This document shows, piece after piece, positions 21,095 through 29,048 of a stretch of DNA of 64,000 nucleotides. The notes below the pieces were generated by a model, which searched no databases, had not been told where the DNA came from, and worked only from the letters and a program-made list of their open reading frames with translations. Position 1 is the first letter of the stretch, and every line of letters begins with the position of its first letter. The stretch lies in assembly GCA_026636295.1 (NCBI GenBank), contig CP089456.1, positions 930,001-994,000 on the forward strand, read 5' to 3'. A program made the position numbers and the translations under genes. This stretch comes from Medakamo hakoo. Its lineage: Eukaryota; Chlorophyta; Trebouxiophyceae; Coccomyxaceae.

Positions 21095-21908
21095 GACCAC
21101 CGCCGCCATGGCCGCCGTCGGCGCGACCCCGCCCGCCGGCATCCTGCTCTTCGGCCCGCCCGGCTGCTCCAAAACCTTGCTGGCCCGCGCCGCGGCGACC
21201 GCTTCCCACCGCAATTTCTTCGCCGTGAAGGGGCCGGAGCTCCTGTCGCCGTACGTGGGCGACGCGGAGAAAGCGGTGGCGGCGCTCTTCTCCCGCGCGC
21301 GGGCGGCGTCGCCCTCCCTCGTCTTCTTCGACGAGCTGGACGGCCTGGCGGCGGCGAGGGATGGTGGCATCAGCAGCTTTGGCGACGCGGGCGGCGGTGG
21401 CGGTGCGGCGGCCGCGGCGGACCGGGTGGTCGCGCAACTGCTGCAGGAGGTGGAAGCCGCGCGGCGGGCGGTGGGCGGCGGCGGCGGCGGCGGCCGTGGC
21501 GGGGCGCCCCCCTCCCCCCCCGTCGTGGTGCTGGCCGCCACCAACCGCCCCGACCGCCTGGACCCGGCGCTGTTGCGCCCGGGGCGGTTTGACCGGGCGC
21601 TGCACGTGCGCCCGCCCGCGGACGCGGGCGAGCGGGAGGCCGTCCTTCGCGCAGCAGCGCGGCGGGTGCGGCTGGCGCCGGGCGCCGACCTGGCCGCCGT
21701 CGCGGCCGCCACGGACGGCTTCACGGGCGCCGACCTGGCGTCCCTGGTCCGGGAAGCCGCGCTGGCGGCGGTGGCGGACGGGCCTGACGGCGCGGACGCG
21801 GTTGGGGACGGCCACTTTGCTGCGGCGCTGCGGGTCGTGCGGCCGAGCCCGCCGCCGACGGACGAGGAGGCGGCCGCGTACGCGCGGTGCGAGCGGGCTG
21901 GGTTTTAA
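18949..21908 (+). CDS. CIP111: AAA ATPase AFG2/SPATA5 (plant CIP111)
   Basis: A 919-residue tandem AAA+ ATPase related to CDC48. AFG2 removes shuttling factors such as Rlp24 from cytoplasmic pre-60S ribosomes; the plant form binds calmodulin. Exon 1 is 18949-19015 and the intron is 19016-19215 (GTGCGT, phase 1). Residues about 45-200 form a CDC48-like N domain. D1 has Walker A HGPPGTGKT (about 351) and Walker B LIFFDEVDAL. D2 has Walker A FGPPGCSKT (about 669), whose Cys-Ser in place of Thr-Gly is the mark of this subfamily, then FFDELDGLA, ATNRPD.LDPALLRPGRFD and GFTGADL. Ala- and Gly-runs interrupt both domains. With GRWD1 it makes two ribosome-assembly genes in the window. Confidence 0.88.
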
Positions 21909-22072
21909 TGAAACGGGGAAAAAACACGCCCTCTAGCAACAAAAAGGGAACGGGAAGGGGCTCTCACGCGCGGGTGGGTGTGTCTCTGCCTCCCCCCGCC
22001 CCCACCCCACCCCACCCCCAAAAAACCCACCCCCCACACCCCTCTCTCTCCCCCCTTTGTTTGTGTGTGTTG

Positions 22073-23887
22073 TCATTTCGATTTGCCCAGCCCCGCCGTC
22101 GACGCCGACCGCGGCATGGTGGACTGCCGCGACGTCGCGCCGGGGGCCGCGCCGCCCGCCCGTCCAGCGGCCGGCGTGGCAGCTCCAGACGCCGCGCCCG
22201 CAGCGGCGGCAGCGGCCGCGTCGGCGGCGGCGCGCACGGCGGCGACGCGGGCCTCGAACGCGGACCGCAGCAGGCGGCGGCCGTACGGGTCGCCGACCGC
22301 GTCGTGCGTGGCGGAGTAGAGGACGAACCGCGCGCCGTCCGCCAGCGCGGCGGCCTTGGACGAAAAGGGGGCGGCGCACCGGGCAAAGGGAGCGAGGATG
22401 CGGAGCGGCCACAGGCGGCGGGGCTTGACGAGGGGCGACGCCGCGTCGGGCGCGCCGCCGGGCGAGGGCGGCGTGCGCGGGCCGGCAGCAGAGCCGCCGG
22501 CCGGCCCGCGGTCGCCGCCGCCGCTCCCGCGCACGGCCGGCCCCGCCACCTCCGCCGCCAGTTCGGCCATGCCGCGCAGCGTGTACACCTGCGGCCCGCC
22601 CACCAGCAGCTCCCGGTTCTGGGTGCCGCCCTCGGCGACGCACTCGCGCACGAGCTGGGCCAGGTCGGCGCCGTCGATGGGGTTGATGCGCGGCGCGCCC
22701 GACCCCGTGATGCGGGCGGGCCGCCCCGCCAGGATGGGGTCGACCAGCCAGGCCGTCATGTCCTTGAAGTAGGCCGTGGGCCGCAGCACGCAGAAGCGGA
22801 CGCCCGCGGCGGCCGACTCGCGCATGACGCAGTCGACCGCCTGCTCCTTGGCCTCGGAGATCGCGGCGTACCGCCGGGACGCCCGGCCCTCGAACGTGGC
22901 GACGAGCACGAACGTCCGGACTTTGGAGGCGGCGGCGGCCCGCCAGACGTTGATGGTCGCGTCCCGGTCCACGGACCAGACGGTGCCGTCGGACCGGGAG
23001 AAGGAGCTGGTGAGGGGGGGGGGGTTGAGGAGGGGGGTGATGGCAGGGTGGAGCGGCGGGGTGTGGGGACAGCGGCGGAACATAGCCCGCCCGCCTCCGG
23101 TCCCAAACAGCCACATTCGGGCGCTGCATTCGCCCCCGCACAGGTGCGGACAGGCTCAGGGCCCGGCCGCGGCGGCGGACACACCCACGGCGCGCGCGCG
23201 ACGCGCGACGCAAACGGATGCCGGCAAAAAAGATAGGACGGCGCGAGCGGCCGAGTTGGTGGGCAGGCGGCCTGCTTGCTCCCCACAGGGCGACTGCCCA
23301 CCCAGCCTGCCGCGGCGGCAGGGCAACAGGACGGTCGCTGCCCTCCAGCCCAGCATCGGCGCAGCCTCGGGTGGGGACGTGGGCGCGGCGCACGGTCAAG
23401 CGCCGACGGGCGACGTGAAAAAAACAGCACAATCGGGGCGACGTCGCTTTTTGTTTCGCCCGCGGACCGCCGGAGGGCGTCTCCCCTTTCCTTCCCTTGG
23501 ACGCAGCACGCCACAGCCGTGCTGACCTCGCACATGCGCCGCGCGCAGCGGCCCCCAGTGCGCACACAAAAAAAAAAAATCCAAAACCAAAACGCACCGC
23601 ACGCCCAGCGCCGACACGACCGCTTCCGCGCCGTCCGCCACGCCGGCCAGCGTGTCCGGCTGGGTCGGGTCCGCAAAGACGACTTGAGCGCCAAGCGATT
23701 CCAGGCGGTGCGCGGACGTCATGGACGAGGCGCGCCCGGGCCGGACGAGAGCCTTGACCCGGTAGCCGTGCGAGCACAGCTCGCGCACGACCTCGCCGCC
23801 AATGTGGCCCGTCGCGCCCGCGACGACGACCAGCGGTTTTTTAGAGGACGCATCCGATTTCTTCGCTTTCGGGTCGGACGGCGCCAT
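22073..23887 (-). CDS. NmrA-like NAD(P)-binding reductase
   Basis: A 407-residue atypical short-chain dehydrogenase. Exon 1 is 23887-23598, the intron is 23597-23007 (591 nt, GTGCGT, phase 2), and exon 2 is 23006-22073. Exon 1 has a Lys/Ser leader, then the dinucleotide motif VAGATGHIGGEVVREL, VKALVRPG, V..D..QPDTL.GV.DG.EAVVSALG. Exon 2 continues with W.VDRDATINV..AA....VRTFVLVATFEG, the SEAKEQAVD helix (Lys in the active-site position but no classical YxxxK), FCVLRPTAYFKD and PINPIDGADLA. This resembles Ycf39/HCF244- or isoflavone-reductase-like proteins. The substrate is unknown. The C-terminal ~60 residues are an Ala-rich tail. The join is supported by phase and by the unbroken Rossmann order. 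Confidence 0.78.
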
Positions 23888-24262
23888 GGTGCGCGTGGAA
23901 GTGGACGTCGCGCAGGGTGTGGCGTCCGTCCCGGCGGCGGTCAAAGAGAATGCGCGTCCGTTCCGAACACGAACTCGGGCGGTCCCCGCGCCCGCGGCTG
24001 GGGGACGCTCTCTCTCTCACACGCCCAGAGGCGGCCTCCTCCCTGGGTTGTGGACAGGCGCGCGCGCGTCCTCTACCCGAGGAGCGAGCGCGTGAAGAAT
24101 GCGCGCGCCCACGCGGCCTCTTTTGTCTTCGCGCGCGGCCTCGGGGAGCGGTTTTCGGGAGTGACGCGACGAAGGGATGGCTCGCGCGCGCCAGACGCGA
24201 GTTCCTTTCTCTCTGTGTCCGCCTCGCCGCGCGCCAGCGCCGCGCGCCACGCTCCGCGCACC
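23888..24262. promoter_or_regulatory. divergent spacer, reductase / mTERF-like gene
   Basis: 375 bp between two divergent ATGs. It contains GCGCGC tracts and a CTCTCTCTC stretch near 24010. No gene seen. Confidence 0.35.
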
Positions 24263-24964
24263 ATGGCGGCCGGCGTGCCGCCGCCTTGGGCACCGCAGCA
24301 CGGCGGAGGCGCGGCAGGCGGCCGGCAGGCGCGGCCGCCGACGCCCCTTCACCCCCGCCCGCCTGTCCACCCTCATCAGCCTCCGCCTCCCCACCCTCCT
24401 CCGAGGAGGGTGGGGGAGAGTCCCGGTAGCGGGACGCCACCAGGCGTCCCGCTCACGGACGCCTGGTGGGCCGCCGCCCGCGACGACGTCCTCACTCGCC
24501 TCCGGTCTGAAGCGGCCGCATCCTCGTCCGCCGGCTTGGCCGCCGCTGCCGTCGCGTTGGACTCGGACCCGGCCGCCTTTGACGCGGCGGCCGCAGACCT
24601 GGCGGCCGCGCTCGGCTTGGGCTCGGGCCGCGCCGCCGACGCCACGCACGTCGCCCGTGCCGCGCCCGGCTTGCTGGCGTTGCCCAAGGCCCAGCTTGTA
24701 GACCGTATGCTGGCGCTGAGGGCGGCGCTGCCGCCGGGCGTGGACACGGGCGCGCTCGTCTCGCGCGCGCCTTTTTTGCTCGCCTGCGACGGCGGGCCCG
24801 ACGCCGTGCGCGCGGCCCTCGCCCAGCTCGCAGCCCTCATGCCCGGCCTGGACGTGGACGAGCGCTTGGCCGGAGCCGCGGTCGGCGGCGGCAGCTTCCT
24901 GATGTCGTTCTGCGACCTGGCGAGGCAGGCCCTGGCCGAGGCGAAGCGGAGGAGGAGTGGATAG
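24263..24964 (+). CDS. small mTERF-like protein
   Basis: A 233-residue protein. After a Pro/His/Gly-rich N-terminus (1-70) that may be partly a targeting leader, it has helical repeats of the mTERF type. The pattern is ARAAPGLLALPKAQLVDRML.LRAALP.GVDTGALVSRAPFLL, then a second L..L..LMPGLDV.ERLAGA. In this family each ~30-residue repeat contains a proline that ends a leucine-rich helix, and the arrays bind organelle DNA or RNA. Only two to three repeats are visible, fewer than in land-plant members, but short mTERF-like genes are common in algae. Alternative: an unrelated helical-repeat protein. It is followed 221 bp later by the COQ7-like gene on the same strand. Confidence 0.5.
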   Translation: MAAGVPPPWAPQHGGGAAGGRQARPPTPLHPRPPVHPHQPPPPHPPPRRVGESPGSGTPPGVPLTDAWWAAARDDVLTRLRSEAAASSSAGLAAAAVALDSDPAAFDAAAADLAAALGLGSGRAADATHVARAAPGLLALPKAQLVDRMLALRAALPPGVDTGALVSRAPFLLACDGGPDAVRAALAQLAALMPGLDVDERLAGAAVGGGSFLMSFCDLARQALAEAKRRRSG

Positions 24965-25117
24965 AGCGGGTGGGCGGCGTTTTTGTCTTTCTTTCCTCAT
25001 GGGTGTGTGGGTGGGTGTGTAGGCAGCAGGAGTAGGCGCGGAGGGTCGGGGTGTTGTGTGTGCAGAGGCGCCGTCCTTGTGTTTGTTCCGTGACGCAGGG
25101 AGGGGGTTGGTTGTTTG

Positions 25118-25151
25118 CCCCCCCCCCCCCCACACACACACACACACACAC
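25118..25151. repeat. C14 run joined to (CA)10 microsatellite
   Basis: A run of 14 C (25118-25131) continues into ten CA units ending 34 nt before the COQ7-like start codon. Confidence 0.9.
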
Positions 25152-25185
25152 GCCATCCCATCTCACGAACACGCCGGACTTCGCA

Positions 25186-26043
25186 ATGCCCGCCCGCGCT
25201 GCCGCAGCACAGGTGGCGGCGGCGGCCGCCCTGCGGATGTGCTCCCTCACCGGCGCGAGGTTGATGGACGCCCGCTACACGACCGCAGCAGGCGGTGGCG
25301 TCGTGGCGGCGACCGCCGCGGCCGCGGGCGCCAAGAAAACGAAGAAGAAAACCACGGCCGGTCCGCGCCAACCTGGCCGGGCCAGGCCGGTCAGGCCGCC
25401 CGCCTCCACCTCCACCACCCCGCCGCCCTTTGACCCAAAGCTCGCGTCCGTCGCCGCCCCGCACCTCCGCGCGGCCCTCCTCCTGGAAACAGCGTCGTCC
25501 GCCCTGCTGGCGGGCGCGCGCGCCGTGCGCGGCCCCCGCCCGGACGCCGCGCTGTTTGAGGACGCGGCGGCGGGCAGGGTCTCGGCCGCGGCCGCCCTGG
25601 CCCCGCGCGCCCGCGCCCGGCCGTCCGCCCTGACGCCCGCCGCCGCCGCCGCCGGCTTCGCCCTGGGCGCCGCGGCCGCGGCGCTGGCCCCACCCCGCCT
25701 GCGGGCCGCCATCGCGGCCGCCGGCGAGGACGTGGCAGCAGAGACATACAACAAGGCGCTCGCTGCCGTGCGGGAAGCCGGCTTGGCGGACAGCCCGGAC
25801 GGCGTCGCCCTGCGCGCGGCGCTGCGCGCCCTGCGGGATGGGCCGCGCGCGCCTGAGGGCGGGCCGGCCGGCGGGGCCGGCCTGGTGCGGGACGACTGGT
25901 GGCCGGCCGAGTGCCGGACGGGCGGGGGAGGGAGGAGGAGCGGAGGCAAGGCGGGCGAGCAAGCCGCCGCCGCGCTGGCGGCCGCGGACGGCGCGCTGCG
26001 GGCGGCGGCCCGCAACGCCCTGGCGCTGAGCGAGAGGTTGTGA
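25186..26043 (+). CDS. COQ7-like protein lacking most di-iron ligands
   Basis: A 285-residue protein whose helical layout follows COQ7 (demethoxyubiquinone hydroxylase), but whose catalytic residues are largely gone. Matching landmarks in order: ETASSALLAGARAV (101-114) at the place of the first HAGE...IY.GQ helix; RPSALTPAAAAAGFALGAAAAAL (145-167) at the RPTALLPLW..AGFALGAGTALL helix; GEDVAAETYNKAL (180-192) at VEEVI.EHYN.QL; a C-terminal AAARNALALSERL at AAIYLSERL. COQ7 enzymes need four Glu and two His arranged as E/ExxH/E/ExxH. Here Glu101, Glu125 and Glu181 could align, but both histidines and the second ExxH helix (DGPRAP, 218-223) are absent. The first 85 residues are a Lys/Ala leader suited to mitochondrial import. 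Function as a hydroxylase is doubtful. Confidence 0.5.
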   Translation: MPARAAAAQVAAAAALRMCSLTGARLMDARYTTAAGGGVVAATAAAAGAKKTKKKTTAGPRQPGRARPVRPPASTSTTPPPFDPKLASVAAPHLRAALLLETASSALLAGARAVRGPRPDAALFEDAAAGRVSAAAALAPRARARPSALTPAAAAAGFALGAAAAALAPPRLRAAIAAAGEDVAAETYNKALAAVREAGLADSPDGVALRAALRALRDGPRAPEGGPAGGAGLVRDDWWPAECRTGGGGRRSGGKAGEQAAAALAAADGALRAAARNALALSERL

Positions 26044-26174
26044 CTGTGAAAGAAAAGGTGCACAGCGCGCACGTGTGGCGTCCCCTGTCGTTTGCACACA
26101 CACACACAAAAACAAAAAGGCGCGGGAGGCTCCCCCTCCCATCCCCACCCCCCAACCCATCCTTTCCCTTCCCT

Positions 26175-27818
26175 TCATGCGCCGCCGACGACGCCGGCGA
26201 CGGCTTCCTGCGGGAAATTCAGGGCGTCCGCCGCGACAGACCCGCCAGGACCCGCTGAAGCAACGACTGCCCCGTCGTACGCGCGCGCCGCTGCTTCCGC
26301 GGTTTCAAACACGCCCAGGGCCGGCCCGCCCGCGCTGCCCACGTCTGGTGGCGGGCCGGCAGCCGCGCCCGGGCCGGGCTTTGAAGCGACCCACCCGCCC
26401 TTCACCACAGAAAAGTACACGCCTTTGAAAGACGACCCGCGACGAGCGCCCCGGCCGGGTGGACGGGTGGCGGCCGCGATGGCGGCGGCGGGGGATGGGG
26501 CCGTGCCGACGACAGTGGGGGGCGGGGGTGGCGGTGGGGGCGTGGCCTCCCGCGGAGCGGGCGGCGCGTCGGGCTCGGCCAGCGGCGGCGCGGCGGCGGG
26601 TGGCGCAGGCGGAACGGCAGCAGGCGCGGCGGCGGCAGCAGGCTCGGGCGACGGTGCCTTGGCGGCGTCGCCGTCGTCGTCGTCCGACTCTGAGCGCTCC
26701 GAGGCGGACGCGGACACAGACGGCGAGGCGGCGGGCGTGCCGCCCCCTCCTCCGCCGGCCAGCGCGGCGGCGGCAGCAGAAGCGGCCGCGTCTGGCCTGG
26801 GCTTGCGCCGCCCGGACCGCCCAGACCGCCGCGTGCCCGACCGGGATTTCTTGGCGGCCGGCTCGTCGCCGTCGTCTGCCTCGTCCCCCAGCGCGGCAGC
26901 CGCGGCGGCGGCAGCGGCGGCACCGGGCGCGGCCGCCCCGCCTTTCGGCGGCCGCCGCCCGGACCGGCCCGACCGCCGTTTCTTGGGCGAGGAGGGGTTG
27001 CCATCGCCAGACGCGTCGACGGGGGGCTGCTGAACCGCCACCGCCGCCGGCTGGGGCGGGCTGGCCGCTTCTTCACCCGCGGCCGGAGGCGCGGCCGCGA
27101 CACCGCCGCCGCTGGCAGTGGTCGTCGCACCGCCGCCGCCGCCCTCGCTGGGCGCGCCCCGGCTGCGCCGCCGCCCGGAAGCGGCAGGGGTCGGCTTGGC
27201 GGGTGGTGGTGGAGGCGGCGGCGGTGCCGCCTCGGCCTTGGGCGGCGGCGGCGGCGGCGGGGGGGGGGGCGGGGGGGGCGGGGGGACCGCCCCACCACCG
27301 CCGCCCGCCTCGCCCTTCACCGCAGCAGCCGCGGCCGGCGGCGGCGGGGACGGCCGCGCGCCACCCCCACTCCCGCTGGGCGCAGCTTTCACCGCACCAG
27401 CGCCAGAGGGCGGCAAGCCGAGCTCCTTCTCCGCGGACGCGACGGCCGCGGCCAGGCCTGGCCTCAAGCCTTCCAGCGCGGGTGGGAGCGACGCGACGGG
27501 CGCGGGGCCGTAGAGCCGCGCGGGCCCGCCCGCCACCTTTTCCCAGTCGGGCGGTGGCACCTGCGGCGGGGCAGAGTCCAGTTCGGGGCAGACGGTCATG
27601 CCGGCCCGCGGGTCCCGGCGGGAAGAAGTCGGGACGGGGACGCCGGGCGCCGAGTGCGGCGCGGGCGGCGGGAGGGGTGCGGGTTCGGCCGCGCCCGTGC
27701 CCGTGCCGTTGGCGGTGGTCGCCGCGCCGCCCGCGGTGGTGGTGGCTGGGTCGACCTCCATGGCTGAGGTGGGGACGGGCGGTGGCGCGGCGGGCGGCGG
27801 GGCGGGGCCGGCGTCCAT
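26175..27818 (-). CDS. AP2-domain transcription factor with AT-hook-like repeats
   Basis: A 547-residue protein. The C-terminal ~80 residues form one divergent AP2/ERF DNA-binding domain: S.FKGVYFSVVKGGWVA (beta strands 1-2), then LGVFETAEAAARAYDGAV (strand 3 and helix) and LNFPQEA at the end. Upstream lie two copies of RRSGRSGRR in Lys/Pro contexts (near residues 282 and 330), which look like AT-hook-type minor-groove binders. Much of the rest is disordered: a ~17-residue proline run (about 180-197), poly-Ala, poly-Gly and an acidic SESDDDDGD patch. Single exon. In plants AP2 proteins regulate development and stress; single-domain algal members are poorly understood. Start MDAGPAP at 27818, with no in-frame extension that looks coding. 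Confidence 0.72.
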   Translation of the reverse strand: MDAGPAPPPAAPPPVPTSAMEVDPATTTAGGAATTANGTGTGAAEPAPLPPPAPHSAPGVPVPTSSRRDPRAGMTVCPELDSAPPQVPPPDWEKVAGGPARLYGPAPVASLPPALEGLRPGLAAAVASAEKELGLPPSGAGAVKAAPSGSGGGARPSPPPPAAAAAVKGEAGGGGGAVPPPPPPPPPPPPPPPKAEAAPPPPPPPPAKPTPAASGRRRSRGAPSEGGGGGATTTASGGGVAAAPPAAGEEAASPPQPAAVAVQQPPVDASGDGNPSSPKKRRSGRSGRRPPKGGAAAPGAAAAAAAAAALGDEADDGDEPAAKKSRSGTRRSGRSGRRKPRPDAAASAAAAALAGGGGGGTPAASPSVSASASERSESDDDDGDAAKAPSPEPAAAAAPAAVPPAPPAAAPPLAEPDAPPAPREATPPPPPPPPTVVGTAPSPAAAIAAATRPPGRGARRGSSFKGVYFSVVKGGWVASKPGPGAAAGPPPDVGSAGGPALGVFETAEAAARAYDGAVVASAGPGGSVAADALNFPQEAVAGVVGGA

Positions 27819-28145
27819 GTCTGGGAGGGAGCGGTCTCAATGCGAGCCGGCCTGGGCGGCGGGTGTTTTCTGTTTTTTTTTCGCGCGGGCGGGCGGGGGC
27901 GTGCACGCCAAGGGTGAGCTCCGTCCTTTGGGCGCGGAAGGGCGGGCTCGTTGGCAAGCCTTGTGGGGAGGGAGAGGGGTGTGTGTGTGCTGGGCGCCCG
28001 TTGCCCCGCAGCGGCGCGAAAGGGAATGGAGGGGTGCTCTCGCTGGAGAGCGGGGGTGTGGCAGGAAGGGGGCGGAGAAAGCAAAAAAACAACAGTCGGC
28101 CTCTGTTTCACTGTGCCTTCTTTTGACGGCGGCCTTCACACACCA
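27819..28145. promoter_or_regulatory. divergent spacer, AP2 gene / TrmL gene
   Basis: 327 bp between divergent starts. T8 and A7 runs stand out in GC-rich sequence. No gene seen. Confidence 0.35.
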
Positions 28146-28943
28146 ATGCTGGGCCTGGCGACACGGCCGGCCACGGCCGCGAGCAGGCGAGCACAGCGCT
28201 GCTGCTTCACAGCGTGCAGGCCCGCCGTGTCGGAGGGCGCGGCGGGGCGGCCGCGGCGGGTGTGTTGTGCGCCGGCTCGGCCGGCGCACCTCGCAGCAAC
28301 CCGGCCGCCCGCGCGCCCGGTGACGGCGGCCGCCGCCGCCGCACGCCCACCGCCGCCGGCCTCCCCGCCCTGGACGACAGCAGACCAGGCCTGGCTGCGG
28401 GAGGACCTGGCCGTCGTCCTCGTCAACCCACGCATCCCGCACAACACGGGCGCGACCGCGCGCACGGCCGCCGCGGCCGGCGTCCCCCTGCACATCGTTG
28501 GGCCGGTCGGTTTTTCGCTCGCCGACCGGGACCTGAGACGCGCCGGCCTGGACTACTGGGCGTCCGTGGCGGTGGGGTATCACGAGGACTGGGCCGCGTT
28601 TGTGTCGTCGCTGGACCGTCCGTCGGCCCGCCTGGTCGCGTTTTCAAAGTTTGGCGCGGTCCACCACGCGACGCCCGGCCTGTACGCGCCTCCCTCCCCG
28701 GCCGGCCGGACGTGGCTGCTGTTCGGCGCGGAGACGACGGGGCTGCCGCCCGAAGCGCACGCGGAAGCGGACGCGGTCGTGCGTGTTCCCATCGTTTCAA
28801 AGGCCGTGCGGTCGCTGAACTTGGCTGTGAGTGCGGGGGTGGGGGTGTTTGAGGCGTTGAGGCAGTTGGATGGGGCGGTGCTGACGGAGGAGACGTCGGT
28901 GGGTGGCGCTGTGGAGAGCGTGGGCGGTGTGGGGGTGAGGTGA
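28146..28943 (+). CDS. trmL: organellar TrmL/SpoU 2'-O-methyltransferase
   Basis: A 265-residue SPOUT-class RNA methyltransferase of the TrmL type. In bacteria TrmL methylates the ribose of position 34 in leucine tRNAs. Motif 1 is VLVNPRIPHNTGATARTAAAAGVPLHIVGP, motif 2 is WLLFGAETTGLP, and motif 3 is VRVPIVSKAVRSLNLAVSAGVGVFEALRQ, which together form the trefoil knot and SAM site. A preceding GLDYW block is typical of TrmL. The N-terminal ~75 residues are rich in Arg, Ala and Cys with no acidic residues, consistent with a plastid or mitochondrial transit peptide. The motif-3 Ser-Lys-Ala replaces the usual Arg-Pro-Gly before VRSLNL, a mild deviation. Start at 28146; no intron. Confidence 0.83.
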   Translation: MLGLATRPATAASRRAQRCCFTACRPAVSEGAAGRPRRVCCAPARPAHLAATRPPARPVTAAAAAARPPPPASPPWTTADQAWLREDLAVVLVNPRIPHNTGATARTAAAAGVPLHIVGPVGFSLADRDLRRAGLDYWASVAVGYHEDWAAFVSSLDRPSARLVAFSKFGAVHHATPGLYAPPSPAGRTWLLFGAETTGLPPEAHAEADAVVRVPIVSKAVRSLNLAVSAGVGVFEALRQLDGAVLTEETSVGGAVESVGGVGVR

Positions 28944-29048
28944 TGAGGTGAGCGCTGGATGGAGAGAGCGGTGGGAGGTCGATGGAAAAAAAAAACGCAT
29001 GCCCTCTCGCTTCAGAGTCCAGTGTGTTTCTTTCTCCCTCCTCCGCTG

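Noticed and set aside
19209-21815. 868-codon antisense frame opposite AFG2
   Set aside because: Shadow of a GC-rich coding exon; no recognisable motifs.
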